Positions 41,674 to 51,139 of a DNA stretch of 64,000 nt are shown here, piece by piece. Source of the DNA: RPRB01 sp035519675 (GTDB taxonomy: Bacteria; Myxococcota; Myxococcia; Myxococcales; Myxococcaceae); assembly GCA_035519675.1 (NCBI GenBank), contig DATIWB010000055.1, forward strand, positions 5,421 through 69,420, written 5' to 3'. A program made the position numbers and the translations under genes. Within the stretch, counting starts at the first letter, position 1. The number at the start of each line of letters is the position of its first letter. Below the pieces are notes generated by a model. That model searched no databases, was not told the DNA's origin, and was given only the letters and a program-made list of their open reading frames with translations.

Positions 41674-42939
41674 ATGGATACGCGCTCGGTGGTGCTAGCG
41701 GTCATGTCGGGGAAGGATCGGCCGTTCGGGGTCCGACTCTGGGATGGCACGCTGGTCCCACCCGAGGCGACCCCCGAGATGCCAGTGCTGGTGATCTCCC
41801 ACGAGCGCGGCGCCGCTGCGTTTGGCATTCCGCCGTCCGAGGAGCGGCTGGCGGAGGCCTTCCTCGCCGGTGACCTCGAGGTGGACGGAGACCTGGTCGA
41901 CTTCCTCCAGCGGGCCTCCACCTGGTCCGGGCCCGAGGCGTTGCCACCGGCGGCCCTCGCCGCGGGGCTGGTCGCCGAGGTGGGTGCGCGGGCGGGCGAG
42001 CTCCTCCGCTCCGCCGCCCGGCACACGCTGGCGCGCGACGAGGGGGCGATCAAGCACCACTACGACGTGGGGAACGACTTCTACCGCCTCTTCCTCGACG
42101 AGCAGCTGGTCTACTCCTGTGCCTACTGGACCGCGGGCGCCGAGCGGCTGGAGCTCGCGCAGGTGGCCAAGCTCGAGCTCATCTGCCGCAAGCTCGGGCT
42201 GAAGCCCGGTGAGCGCTTCCTGGACCTCGGGTGCGGGTGGGGTGCGCTCATCGCCCACGCGGCGAAGAACCACGGAGCTCACCCCACTGGCATCAGCCTG
42301 AGCGATGTGCAGCTCGAGGTCGCCCGCGAGCGGATGAGGTCGGTGCTCCCGCCGGAGGCCATCCCCGACGTGCGGCACCAGGACTACCGCGAGCTCCCCC
42401 CCGACGAGCGGTGGGACGCCGTGGCCTCGGTGGGAATGATGGAGCACGTCGGACGGGAGGAGCTGGACCGCTACTTCTCCGCGATCGCGCGCCACCTGGT
42501 GCCGGGCGGGCTGCTCCTGAACCACGCCATCGCCGACAACGGCGACGGCCGGCGCACCATCCCCTGGCTTCAGCGCACCCACGGCGGCTTCATCCAGCAG
42601 GAGATCTTCCCCGATTCCGACCTGCCGCCGCTCGATCTGGTGGTGGCCGCCGCACAGCGCTCCGGGTTCGAGGTGCTCGACGTGGAGACGCTGCGCCCCC
42701 ACTACGAGCGGACGCTGCTCGAGTGGCTGGGACGGCTGGAGCGACGGTTCCCGGAGGCGGTGCAGCTCGCGGGCAAGCGCCGGGCGCGGGCCTGGCGGCT
42801 CTACCTCGCCTCCTGCGTGGTCACCTTCCGCACCGGACGCATCACCGTGGCCCAGGTGCTCCTCCGCAAGCGCGACGGCGCGGAGGTGCCAATCATCGAC
42901 CGGCTGAGCTGGTACCGGGACCTCGCGCCGCGGAGCTGA
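41674..42939 (+). CDS. cfa: cyclopropane-fatty-acyl-phospholipid synthase
   Basis: 421 residues. The enzyme adds a methylene from SAM across the double bond of membrane phospholipid acyl chains. Landmarks are the SAM-binding FLDLGCGWGALIAHAAK, the family active-site region LVYSCAYWTAG with the conserved Cys, SVGMMEHVGREELDRYF and the substrate-loop HGGFIQQEIFPDSDLPPL. The N-terminal 110 residues form the lipid-binding domain (SHERGAAAFGI, LAGDLEVDGDLVDFL). It lies alone between divergent GST and a convergent small gene. A candidate promoter is listed. Confidence 0.95.
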   Translation: MDTRSVVLAVMSGKDRPFGVRLWDGTLVPPEATPEMPVLVISHERGAAAFGIPPSEERLAEAFLAGDLEVDGDLVDFLQRASTWSGPEALPPAALAAGLVAEVGARAGELLRSAARHTLARDEGAIKHHYDVGNDFYRLFLDEQLVYSCAYWTAGAERLELAQVAKLELICRKLGLKPGERFLDLGCGWGALIAHAAKNHGAHPTGISLSDVQLEVARERMRSVLPPEAIPDVRHQDYRELPPDERWDAVASVGMMEHVGREELDRYFSAIARHLVPGGLLLNHAIADNGDGRRTIPWLQRTHGGFIQQEIFPDSDLPPLDLVVAAAQRSGFEVLDVETLRPHYERTLLEWLGRLERRFPEAVQLAGKRRARAWRLYLASCVVTFRTGRITVAQVLLRKRDGAEVPIIDRLSWYRDLAPRS

Positions 42940-42942
42940 CGC

Positions 42943-43158
42943 TCAGGTGGCGGTGCTGGCGCCGAAGGGGTCCGGCATCAGCAGGTCCCAGCGCTCGAAG
43001 TCACCCAGACGCTCGCCGGGGCGAATCTCGCGGAAGACACCCACGTCCGGGCGCACCTGGTACACGGTCCCGTCGGGCGCCCGGAACGTCTCCACCGGCT
43101 GCCCGGACAGCTCGGTCCGCCCCAGGGACTCCATCGCTCCGAGCTCACTCCACCGCAT
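42943..43158 (-). CDS. small hypothetical protein, 71 aa
   Basis: 71 residues from the ATG at 43158, which has GGAG about 8 bases upstream. Its SGQPVETFRAPDGTVYQVRPDVGVFREIRPGERL core looks like a small beta protein, without signal, membrane segment or cysteine. I do not recognise it. It converges with the cyclopropane synthase, 3 bases apart, and lies 71 bases downstream of nothing on its own strand except the intergenic gap to the DUF1501 gene's end. Confidence 0.5.
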   Translation of the reverse strand: MRWSELGAMESLGRTELSGQPVETFRAPDGTVYQVRPDVGVFREIRPGERLGDFERWDLLMPDPFGASTAT

Positions 43159-43229
43159 ACCCTGCACTCCCGACACAGAGGATGCGCGGTCGTTGCGCGC
43201 ACCGCAAGCGAGGCCGCGGTCCGGGACGC

Positions 43230-44582
43230 TCACCCGAGGAAACCCAGGTCACCGGTGCTGAACCGGCCGACGTTCGGCAGGACGGACGCGAGGTCCCCTG
43301 GCGCGACCCCGAACCAGCGGGCGAGCGTGGCAGCGTACTGATCCGTCGAGGTCGTGGGGATCCATCGGCCCTCGGTGCTGAAGTCGTCCGGGCCCCCCAG
43401 GGAAAGCGTGGGGAAGGTCCCGTAGGTCTGCCGCCCGCGCACCGCTCCTCCCAGGACCAGCTGGTGGTTGCCCCAGGCGTGATCCGAGCCGCCGCCGGAG
43501 GCCGGCTGCAAGGTGCGTGCGAAGTCGGACAGGGTGAAGGTCGTCACCTGGGAGTCGACGCCGAGCTGCACCGTCGCCGCATGGAAAGCGGAGAGCGAGG
43601 CCGACACGTCCGCGAGCAGCTTCGACTGGCGGTTCAGCTGGTCGTTGTGGGTGTCGAATCCGCCGAGCGAGACGAAGAAGATCTGCCGGCTCGCGCCGAG
43701 CGCGCTGCGGGCCTCGATGATCCGCGAGACCTGGAGCAGCTGCTTGCCCAGGGCCGAAGGCTGGGGCCCGAAGAGCGCGTCGGTGCTCGAGCCGGTGCCC
43801 GCCAGCACCGGGGCGAGCGCGCCGGAGGCGGCGAAGGCGGCCACGGTCTCGCCGGCGACGGACTGCACCAGCGCGTTGTCCAGGTCCAGCCCACGGAGCG
43901 CGTCCATCGCCGCGCGGATGGCCCTGCTCCCGACCGATCCGTCGAAGCCGGAGAGGCCGAAGCTCGAGCCTCCGGCAGCGGGGACGGCCAGGGGCTGCGA
44001 GCGCTCGCCAGCGGCGAAGAGCACGTTGCCCGCCACCGACACCAGCGGCGGGAGCGACGCCGCCGGGAGCCCATCGGCGATCCGCCCGCCCCAGCCTGAA
44101 CGCGCCGGACGATCGGGCAGCGACGTCTGCCACTGGTTCTGCTGGTCCTGGTGCGACATCAGGCTCTGCGGCCTGGGCACCCGCCCCGCGGCGTCGTCCG
44201 CCTTGCTGGTCGGCGCGACCAGCGTCCCGACGTTGAAGAGCACGCCCAGGGTGCCGGCGTTCCAGAGCTGCTGGAGCTCGGGCACGTCCGGATGAAGGCC
44301 GTAGGCCGCCGAGCCGGTCACCGGGGACAGCGGGAGCAGCTGGTCCAGCGGGAGGGCGAGCCCGCCGTCGGTGGGCTGCCGTCGGGCCGCCGCGTAGTCG
44401 GCGTACCGGGCGTCGATGGGGACGACCAGGTTGTTCCCGTCGTTGCCCCCGAAGAGGAACACGCAGACCAGCGCCCGGTAGTCGCCCGTCGCGGCGAGGG
44501 CGGTGCGGCGCGCTCCGAACAGGCCGGCGGACACCCCGATGAGAGAAAGACCGGAGAGAAGCTCGCGTCGAGAGATCCGCAT
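43230..44582 (-). CDS. DUF1501-family protein, Tat-exported
   Basis: 450 residues. The N terminus SRRELLSGLSLIGVSAG is a Tat-type twin-arginine signal. The family core is clear: LVCVFLFGGNDGNNLVVP, LMSHQDQQNQWQT, SLGGFDTHNDQLNRQSKLL and SDHAWGNHQLVLGG. DUF1501 proteins have an alkaline-phosphatase or sulfatase-like fold and are nearly always encoded beside DUF1800 proteins, as here, 2 bases downstream of one. Their biochemical function is unknown; an envelope or exported role is suggested by the signals. Confidence 0.92.
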   Translation of the reverse strand: MRISRRELLSGLSLIGVSAGLFGARRTALAATGDYRALVCVFLFGGNDGNNLVVPIDARYADYAAARRQPTDGGLALPLDQLLPLSPVTGSAAYGLHPDVPELQQLWNAGTLGVLFNVGTLVAPTSKADDAAGRVPRPQSLMSHQDQQNQWQTSLPDRPARSGWGGRIADGLPAASLPPLVSVAGNVLFAAGERSQPLAVPAAGGSSFGLSGFDGSVGSRAIRAAMDALRGLDLDNALVQSVAGETVAAFAASGALAPVLAGTGSSTDALFGPQPSALGKQLLQVSRIIEARSALGASRQIFFVSLGGFDTHNDQLNRQSKLLADVSASLSAFHAATVQLGVDSQVTTFTLSDFARTLQPASGGGSDHAWGNHQLVLGGAVRGRQTYGTFPTLSLGGPDDFSTEGRWIPTTSTDQYAATLARWFGVAPGDLASVLPNVGRFSTGDLGFLG

Positions 44583-44584
44583 GG

Positions 44585-46216
44585 TCAGCGCTCCACCTGG
44601 ATCGAAGGCGAGGTGAGGACCAGGTAGGCCGCGACGCTGACGTGATTCGCCGGGTCCGTGCCGCCCTGTGCATTCACCGCGTCGACGATCTTCCCCCGGG
44701 CGGCAGCGGAGAGCGCCCCGTGGAGGAAGAGCGCATTGGCCGAGTCCACCAGCGCCTTCGGGTCTCCGCCGTAAGGAGCCAGGTCGCCGAGGTCAATCCG
44801 GGTGCCAGTGGCGCCGGTCACCGTCGCCTCTGGCCCCGGCGGTGCGTACAGCAGCCTGCGGACCACGTTGGCCCGGGTGAACACCGAGGCCGAGTCGAGC
44901 AGCGCCGAGGCCGGGCTCAGCAGGCCCGATTCGAGGGCATAGTCCGGCGGGTAGAAGTTGAAGACGCTCGGAGACCGGTACGGTGGCTGTTCCAGCGCCG
45001 CGCTGGCGCCGGCGAAGTAGACGCCATCGGTCGTCACGCCGAGCGCGCGGGCGAGCCCGGTCAGCAGCAGCACCGGGTCCTTCACCCGTCCGTAGGTGGC
45101 GTCGGTCTTGCTGTCCCCACGGGCCTCGGGATCCAGGAGGATGGCCCGCACCACCGCGCCCAGGTTGCCCCGGGCCCCGCGCCCGTCGTCCGCCCACACC
45201 GCCGAGATGCGCGCCACGTACCCCGGGCTGGGGTTGGCGGTGACGAGGTGCTGGATGAGCTGCTTGCCGAGGAACGGGCCCACGTTCGGGTGCGCGGCGA
45301 TGGTGTCCAGCGTCTGCGCCAGGTCGGCCGCGGGCGACTGTCCGGCAGGAATCTGCGCGCCACCGAGGATCGCCTTCGGCCCGGCGTCGTGGTTCGAGGC
45401 CACCGCCACCATGGGGCCGAGGTAGTAGGCGGGGTTGTGCGTTCGCTGCACCGCGCGGGGCTGCAGCGGATACGTCCAGCCGGTGAAGACGTGCGCCTGT
45501 CCTTCGACCACGTCCTGGTCGTAGGTCGCCACCGGCACGCCCGCCCCGTCGGTCACCGCCGATCCGTCGGGGTGCAGCTGCACCAGGCCGATGGAGAACA
45601 GCTGCAGCAGCTCGCGCGCGTAGTTCTCGTTGGGCGCAGTGCCCTTGGCCGGGTTGGGCTTGTCGTTGTTCACCATGTTCAGGTACCGGCCCATCGCCGG
45701 GCTGAGCGTCACGTCCTCGATGAGCTGGCGGTAGCTACCGAAGGCGTCACGCAGGAGCAGCTTCTGGTACTCGGCGAGCCCGTAGTTGGGGCGGACCTCG
45801 TCGCCGGACACGACCAGGACCTGGGACAGGGCGAAGGCCACCCGCTGCCGGAGCTGGTCCGGCCCGGAGATGGCGTTCCGGAAGAACGCCGCCTGGGTGA
45901 GGAACGGGGTGAAGTTGTCCCGGTAGCAGGTGGCCGGGGCCCCCGTCGGACAGACCTGCGCGACGTTGTCGGCGACCGCCGGGTAGGTGCCGAGGTCGGA
46001 GGGCGGGAGCAGCAGCTGGGCGTCGATCCACGCCGCCGCTCCGCGCTGCTCGATCTCCCGCACCACCGCCACGGTGGGCCCGAACGTTGCCTGTCCGGCG
46101 AGCCGCGCCGCATCGGGCGAGAGAGTCAGCGGAGCCATCCCGGGAGGCGCCGGGGCGTTCGAGCAGCCGGCGAGCACGAGGGCCGCAGCTGCAGCTCGGA
46201 GGACAGGTGAGGTCAC
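44585..46216 (-). CDS. DUF1800-family lipoprotein
   Basis: 543 residues from a GTG at 46216 with AGGAGGG about 9 bases upstream; an in-frame ATG at 46264 has weaker support. A lipobox (LAGC) follows the hydrophobic signal. The DUF1800 pattern is present: AARLAGQATFGPT, LRQRVAFALSQVLVVSGDE, GTAPNENYARELLQLFSIGL and ILLDPEARGDSK. The last three are almost invariant in the family. It is the partner gene of the DUF1501 protein and surely co-transcribed. Function unknown. It is divergent from the MRJP-like gene, 151 bases away. Confidence 0.92.
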   Translation of the reverse strand: MTSPVLRAAAAALVLAGCSNAPAPPGMAPLTLSPDAARLAGQATFGPTVAVVREIEQRGAAAWIDAQLLLPPSDLGTYPAVADNVAQVCPTGAPATCYRDNFTPFLTQAAFFRNAISGPDQLRQRVAFALSQVLVVSGDEVRPNYGLAEYQKLLLRDAFGSYRQLIEDVTLSPAMGRYLNMVNNDKPNPAKGTAPNENYARELLQLFSIGLVQLHPDGSAVTDGAGVPVATYDQDVVEGQAHVFTGWTYPLQPRAVQRTHNPAYYLGPMVAVASNHDAGPKAILGGAQIPAGQSPAADLAQTLDTIAAHPNVGPFLGKQLIQHLVTANPSPGYVARISAVWADDGRGARGNLGAVVRAILLDPEARGDSKTDATYGRVKDPVLLLTGLARALGVTTDGVYFAGASAALEQPPYRSPSVFNFYPPDYALESGLLSPASALLDSASVFTRANVVRRLLYAPPGPEATVTGATGTRIDLGDLAPYGGDPKALVDSANALFLHGALSAAARGKIVDAVNAQGGTDPANHVSVAAYLVLTSPSIQVER

Positions 46217-46367
46217 GGCTGTCTTCCCTCCTGGGCGGCGGTCGAGCACCGGCCCGGCATTCACACGGGCCGAGCCCGAGGAACATTCACTCCTCCTCGC
46301 AGCTGCCCTCGGGTGGCGCCAACCGGGCCGGCCGAGGTAGAGACTCCGCGGGGCTTTCCCCGGACGC

Positions 46368-47480
46368 GTGTCGCCGACGACCCTCGCACTGCTGTCACTG
46401 CTCGCCGCGTCCCCTCCCGGTCCCGCGCTGGAGAGCGTGGCCGAGCTATCGGAGCGCCCGGGGGCGATCGCGCTCGTCGGCCCCCGCCTCTTCGTCGCCC
46501 TCCATCCGCTGGGGAATCCGGAGGCGAAGCTCCTCGAGCTGTTCCCGGGCGGTCGCTGGCAGCCCTACCCCAGCGGGGTGCTGAGCCGGGGCTTCACCGC
46601 GGTCACCGCGCTCGCCACCGATGGCGCGGGTGGGCTGTGGATTCTCGACGCCGGCGGCGAGGGGAAACCGCCGCGGCTCATCGGCTGGAACACCACCGAC
46701 GAACGCCGGTTGCGGGCGCTCCGCATCCCGGCTGCCGCGGTGAAGCCCAACTCCTGGCTCTGCGGGCTGGCGGTGGATCGCGCCCACGCTTACCTCGCGG
46801 ATCGCTCGCGGGCCGACTGGACGGGGGATTCCCACCCGGCGCTGCTCGTCGTCTCCCTGCAGAGCGGCGAGACGCGCCGCCTCCTCGAGGACCATCCGGC
46901 GCTCGAGCCCGACGCCGTGCCGATCGCCGTGGACCGCCGCCCGGTCGCCCACCGCGAGCTCGACGGGACGGTGGAGCGGCTCCGGCTCGGGGTGAGCCAG
47001 CTGTCGCTCGACCCGGCCGGCGCCTGGCTCCACCTCGGGGCGCTGACCGGCGGCACGGTGTGGCGGGTCCGCACGGCTGACCTGCTGGATGCCGAGCTGC
47101 AGCCCGAGGAGCTCGCCACCCGCGTCGAGTCGCACGCCGAGCGGCCGGCGGGCAACGGCCTGGTCGCGCTGGAGGATGGCCGGGTGGTGGTCACCGACGT
47201 GGAGGATCACGCGCTGCGGGTGACCGGACCCTCGGGGCAGGCGCTGCTCGTCCAGGACCCGCGGCTGCAATGGCCCGACGGGCTCGCCCGCGGAGCGGAG
47301 GACTGGATCTACGTCACGGTGAACCAGCTCAACCTGCACCCGGCCCTGAACCGCGGCGAGGAGGAGAGCCGCCCACCGTACGGGGTGTTCCGGGTGCGCG
47401 CACCGCGCGGCCTGCCGCTCCGCGCCGCACCGCCTCCCTCGCCGGTTGTCGAGAAACGGACGGACCCCGCCCCGGAGTAA
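46368..47480 (+). CDS. MRJP/yellow-like beta-propeller protein
   Basis: 370 residues from a GTG at 46368. After a short signal-like N terminus the protein shows the pattern of major royal jelly/yellow-type proteins: TALATDGAGGLWILDAGGEG, SWLCGLAVDRAHAYLADRS and GNGLVALEDGRVVVTD, then WPDGLARGAEDWIYVTVNQL. Bacterial members are six-bladed propellers of unknown function, some annotated as dopachrome-tautomerase-related or gluconolactonase-like. The cytochrome b gene follows after 49 bases, so a shared transcript is possible. Confidence 0.8.
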   Translation: MSPTTLALLSLLAASPPGPALESVAELSERPGAIALVGPRLFVALHPLGNPEAKLLELFPGGRWQPYPSGVLSRGFTAVTALATDGAGGLWILDAGGEGKPPRLIGWNTTDERRLRALRIPAAAVKPNSWLCGLAVDRAHAYLADRSRADWTGDSHPALLVVSLQSGETRRLLEDHPALEPDAVPIAVDRRPVAHRELDGTVERLRLGVSQLSLDPAGAWLHLGALTGGTVWRVRTADLLDAELQPEELATRVESHAERPAGNGLVALEDGRVVVTDVEDHALRVTGPSGQALLVQDPRLQWPDGLARGAEDWIYVTVNQLNLHPALNRGEEESRPPYGVFRVRAPRGLPLRAAPPPSPVVEKRTDPAPE

Positions 47481-47529
47481 CGGACGCGCACCCGTGCCAT
47501 ACGGTGTCTTCCTCACCGGGGCTCCACCG

Positions 47530-48231
47530 ATGCCGCGTCTCGTCCAGAAGCACTCGCTCGCCACCCGCTGGTTCCACTGGGTGAACTTCCCCGTCCTGGG
47601 GGTGATGGTGGGCAGCGGGCTGCTCATCTACTGGGCGAACGACGTCTACCGGGTGGGCGTCGGAGGCTGGACGCTGATCCGGTTCTTCCCCGACTGGGTC
47701 TACCGGCTCTTGAGCCTGGACCACGGGCTGGCCCTGGGGATGGGCTGGCACTTCGCCTTCGCCTGGCTGTTCGTGCTCAATGGCCTGGCCTACGTCGTCT
47801 ACATCGTCTCGTCCGGTGAATGGCGGCAGCTGGTCCCGCGCCGCCGCCACTTCCGCGAGGCCTGGGACGTGGTGCGGCACGACCTCGGGCTGCGCAAGGA
47901 GCCGCTCCCCCCGGCGAAGTTCAACGCTGCCCAGCGGGTGACCTACTCGGCGATCGTGGTGATGGGTGCGCTGATCACCATGACCGGGTTCGCCATCTAC
48001 CGGCCCACCCAGCTCGCCTGGCTCACTGCGCTCTGCGGGGGCTACCAGGCGGCGCGGTTCGAGCACTTCTGGCTGATGATGGGCTTCGTCGCCTTCTTCG
48101 GTCTCCACCTGGTGCAGGTGGTGCGTGCCGGGTGGAACAACTTCCGGGCGATGGTCATCGGCGTCGAGCGAGTGGACGCACCCCCGGAAGCGCCGGCGGC
48201 GTCCCCTGCCCCGAGCGAGGTCCGGCCATGA
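47530..48231 (+). CDS. cytochrome b561-type membrane subunit
   Basis: 233 residues from the ATG at 47530. Four transmembrane helices carry histidines suited to two b hemes: RWFHWVNFPVLGVMVGSGLL, LGMGWHFAFAWLFVLNGLA, SAIVVMGALITMTGFAIY and FEHFWLMMGFVAFFGLHLV. It resembles the cytochrome b/b6 domain proteins found with sulfite-oxidase-like or thiosulfate-reductase enzymes. The gene for a molybdopterin oxidoreductase overlaps its stop (ATGA), so it probably acts as the quinone-linked electron carrier for that enzyme. Confidence 0.88.
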   Translation: MPRLVQKHSLATRWFHWVNFPVLGVMVGSGLLIYWANDVYRVGVGGWTLIRFFPDWVYRLLSLDHGLALGMGWHFAFAWLFVLNGLAYVVYIVSSGEWRQLVPRRRHFREAWDVVRHDLGLRKEPLPPAKFNAAQRVTYSAIVVMGALITMTGFAIYRPTQLAWLTALCGGYQAARFEHFWLMMGFVAFFGLHLVQVVRAGWNNFRAMVIGVERVDAPPEAPAASPAPSEVRP

Positions 48232-49067
48232 CCGGAGAGACGTCGGCGCCGCCGCCCACGGGCGAACCCCCGCGCAACGGGGAGGAGCTGACCGAGGCGG
48301 AGGCGAACGCCCGGCTGCGGACGCTCTCCCGTCGCGGGTTCGCGGTGGCCGGGGCGGCCGCGCTCGGGACCCTGCTCGGCTGGCGCTGGCTCCTGCGCCA
48401 GGCCACCCGGGAGGACGACCTCGCCTGGCCCCTGCGCCGCGCGCTGCAGACCAACCGGGAGATCTCCGAGGCGCTCTTCTCCCCGAGGCGCCTGGCGCCG
48501 ACCTCTTCCCGGGAGGCGGTGGGGGTGCTCCGCCCCAACGGGACGATCGGCCTGAAGGATGCCGACTTCCGACTCGAGGGCTGGAGGCTCCAGGCCGAGG
48601 GGCTGGCCGGTGGTGCGGCGTCGTTCTCGCTCGCCGAGCTCCAGGCGCTGCCGCACGTCGAGATGACCACCGAGTTCAAGTGCATCGAGGGGTGGAGCAC
48701 GGTGGCCCACTGGGCCGGCGTCCGCCTCGCCGACTTCGCGCGGGCCCATCCCCCGCCGACGCGCTCGGGCCGCCGGTTCGATCTGGAGCGGCCCGACGAC
48801 GCGCCGCCTTACCTCTCGCTCGAGACGCCCGACGGGGAGTACTACGTGGGCCTCGACACCGCCTCGGCGCTCCATCCCCAGACCCTGCTCGCCTGGGCGC
48901 TGAACGGCGAGCCGCTGAGCGAGGAGCACGGCGCACCCCTCCGGCTGGTCATCCCGGTGAAGTACGGCATCAAGAACCTCAAGCGCATCGGGACCCTCGC
49001 CTGGACCACCCGGCAGCCTGCCGACTACTGGGCGGAGCTCGGGTACGACTGGTTCGCCGGACTCTGA
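48228..49067 (+). CDS. molybdopterin-dependent oxidoreductase, sulfite-oxidase/YedY fold
   Basis: 279 residues. A Tat-like signal or anchor lies at about residues 33-53 (LSRRGFAVAGAAALGTLLG). The catalytic domain has EFKCIEGWSTVAHWAGV, whose cysteine is the expected molybdenum ligand, and KYGIKNLKRIGTLAWT near the C terminus. It lacks the dimerisation domain of true sulfite oxidases and resembles MsrP (YedY), which reduces methionine sulfoxide. The four-base overlap with a cytochrome b gene supports a membrane-linked two-subunit enzyme. Substrate unknown. Confidence 0.87.
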   Translation: MTGETSAPPPTGEPPRNGEELTEAEANARLRTLSRRGFAVAGAAALGTLLGWRWLLRQATREDDLAWPLRRALQTNREISEALFSPRRLAPTSSREAVGVLRPNGTIGLKDADFRLEGWRLQAEGLAGGAASFSLAELQALPHVEMTTEFKCIEGWSTVAHWAGVRLADFARAHPPPTRSGRRFDLERPDDAPPYLSLETPDGEYYVGLDTASALHPQTLLAWALNGEPLSEEHGAPLRLVIPVKYGIKNLKRIGTLAWTTRQPADYWAELGYDWFAGL

Positions 49068-49271
49068 TTCCGACCCACGAATGGACCCGTCGACCCCGTG
49101 GCCGCGGTCGAGCAAGCCCTCTCGAGCTCGACGAGCTGCTCCGCTGGGTGGAGGTCTGCAGCCGGCCGGCCGACTGAGCGGCGGCGCGCCGCGTCGAGCG
49201 GGGTGTCCCTGGCGCCCTGGAGCGCCCCCCGTTGCACCGGTACTCTGCCCGGGAGGAAGGGAGACGACCCG

Positions 49272-49493
49272 ATGCCCATCATCCAGTGCGACATCCGCGA
49301 GGGACGCACGCCCGAGCAGAAGCGGGCCCTGGCCGAGGCCATCACCCGCGTGGTCCACGAGACCATCGATGCGCCCATCGAGTACATCTACGTCCTCATC
49401 CGCGAGACGCCGGGCTACCACCACGTGAAGGCCGGCAAGCCGCTCCCGGACTGGACCCCGCAGTCGAAGGGCGAGCCCGGCCATGCACGCTGA
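49272..49493 (+). CDS. 4-oxalocrotonate tautomerase-family protein
   Basis: 73 residues. The sequence begins MPIIQCDIREGRTPEQKRAL; after removal of Met the N-terminal proline would be the catalytic base, as in 4-OT enzymes. The TRVVHETIDAP and YVLIRETP segments also match. Such small oligomeric enzymes tautomerise enol or keto acids. A purine-rich ribosome site (AAGGGAG) precedes the ATG. Its end overlaps the start of mmsA by 11 bases, suggesting a joint role in carboxylic acid breakdown. Confidence 0.87.
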   Translation: MPIIQCDIREGRTPEQKRALAEAITRVVHETIDAPIEYIYVLIRETPGYHHVKAGKPLPDWTPQSKGEPGHAR

Positions 49494-51024
49494 ACCGCTG
49501 GTCGCGCCGGCACGCCCGGGCGCTGCTCCCCCGCGGCTCTGGCACTGGATCGGCGGCCGGGCGGCGCCCGGCGAGGGCAACCGCCTCGGCGAGGTGTTCG
49601 ATCCCTCCACCGGGGAACGCACTCGCCAGGTTCCCCTGGGGACGGCGGCGGAGGTGGACGCCGCGGTCCGGGCCGCGGCCGCGGCGTTCCCCGCCTGGGC
49701 TCACACCCCGGCGGTGGTGCGCGCCCGGGTGCTGTTCCGCTTTCGCGAGCTCGCCGAGGCCCGCGCCGACGAGCTGACCCGGCTCGTCACCTCGGAGCAC
49801 GGGAAGATCCTCTCCGATGCCCGGGGCGAGCTGACCCGAGGCATGGAGGTGGTCGAGTTCGCCTGCGGCATCCCCCAGCTGCTGAAGGGTGAGATGACCG
49901 AGCAGGTGGGGCGCGGCATCGACGCCTGGTCCGTGCGGCAGCCACTCGGTGTCGTGGCGGGCATCACCCCGTTCAACTTCCCGGTGATGGTGCCGATGTG
50001 GATGTGGCCAGTGGCGCTCGCCTGCGGCAACACCTTCGTCCTCAAGCCGTCGGAGCGGGACCCGTCGCCCAGCCTGGAGGTGGCCCGGCTGCTCGCCGAG
50101 GCGGGCTGTCCCGAGGGCGTCTTCAACGTGGTCAACGGCGACCGGGAGGCGGTGGATGCGCTGCTCCGCCATCCCGACGTCGCGGCGGTGAGCTTCGTCG
50201 GCTCCACCCCCGTGGCCGAGTCGGTCTACCGGATCGCCACCGGAGCGGGGAAACGGGTCCAGGCGCTGGGCGGAGCGAAGAACCACCTGGTGGTGATGCC
50301 CGACGCCGATCTGGAGCTGGCCACCGAGGCGCTGATCGGCTCGGCGTACGGCTCGGCCGGCGAGCGGTGCATGGCCATCTCGGTGGCAGTGGTGGTGGGC
50401 GAGGTTGCCGACCCGCTGATCGCGCGACTCGTGCCCCGGGTCCGCGCGCTGCGCGTGGGCCCGGGGACGGACGCCCAGGTGGAGATGGGGCCGCTCGTCA
50501 CCCGCGAGCACCTCGACCGCGTGCGCTCCTACCTCGACGTGGGCATCGCCGAGGGCGCCGCGCTGGTGGTGGACGGTCGCACGTTGCGGGTGGCCGGGCG
50601 GGGAGACGGCTTCTACCTCGGCGGCTGCCTCTTCGACGCCGTCCGCCCCGAGATGCGCATCTACCGGGAGGAGATCTTCGGACCGGTGCTCGCCGTCGTC
50701 CGGGTGCGGACGCTGGACGAGGCCCTGTCGCTGGTGGACACCCACGCCTTCGGAAACGGCACCGCCATCTTCACCCGCTCGGGGGCGGCGGCGCGCGAGT
50801 TCGCCACCCGGGTTCAGTGCGGCATGGTGGGGGTCAACGTCCCGATTCCGGTGCCGATGGCCTTCCACAGCTTCGGAGGCTGGAAGCGGTCGCTCTTTGG
50901 CGACCACGCGGTGCACGGCCCGGAGGGCGTGCGCTTCTATACCCGGCTGAAGACGGTGACGGCCCGCTGGCCGGAGGAAGCGGGAGAGGCCGAGTTCGTC
51001 CTCCCAAGCAGCCGTAGTCACTGA
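49483..51024 (+). CDS. mmsA: CoA-acylating methylmalonate-semialdehyde dehydrogenase
   Basis: 513 residues. The enzyme converts methylmalonate or malonate semialdehyde, NAD and CoA to propionyl- or acetyl-CoA, in valine and related catabolism. Landmarks are the FNFPVMVPMWMWPVALACGN cofactor region typical of MmsA, the GSTPVAESVY NAD-binding segment, the catalytic cysteine in AGERCMAIS, and IPVPMAFHSFGGWKRSLFGD. The ERCMA context, rather than GQxC, is diagnostic for this subfamily. It overlaps the tautomerase gene by 11 bases. Confidence 0.95.
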   Translation: MHAEPLVAPARPGAAPPRLWHWIGGRAAPGEGNRLGEVFDPSTGERTRQVPLGTAAEVDAAVRAAAAAFPAWAHTPAVVRARVLFRFRELAEARADELTRLVTSEHGKILSDARGELTRGMEVVEFACGIPQLLKGEMTEQVGRGIDAWSVRQPLGVVAGITPFNFPVMVPMWMWPVALACGNTFVLKPSERDPSPSLEVARLLAEAGCPEGVFNVVNGDREAVDALLRHPDVAAVSFVGSTPVAESVYRIATGAGKRVQALGGAKNHLVVMPDADLELATEALIGSAYGSAGERCMAISVAVVVGEVADPLIARLVPRVRALRVGPGTDAQVEMGPLVTREHLDRVRSYLDVGIAEGAALVVDGRTLRVAGRGDGFYLGGCLFDAVRPEMRIYREEIFGPVLAVVRVRTLDEALSLVDTHAFGNGTAIFTRSGAAAREFATRVQCGMVGVNVPIPVPMAFHSFGGWKRSLFGDHAVHGPEGVRFYTRLKTVTARWPEEAGEAEFVLPSSRSH

Positions 51025-51139
51025 AACCGGATACAACGAATCTTGGGGAAACCTGCGTCATCCGTCCCCGCAACGGGGGCGCGTGCGCCGTGTCTTCCGA
51101 GCAGGGGCCGCCGCTCTCCGGCGCGCCCGAGGAGATTCA

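Noticed and set aside
49068..49271. Short plus-strand fragment ending LELDELLRWVEVCSRPAD before the tautomerase gene.
   Set aside because: No start codon or ribosome site and no recognisable family. It overlaps only spacer sequence and is too short to support.
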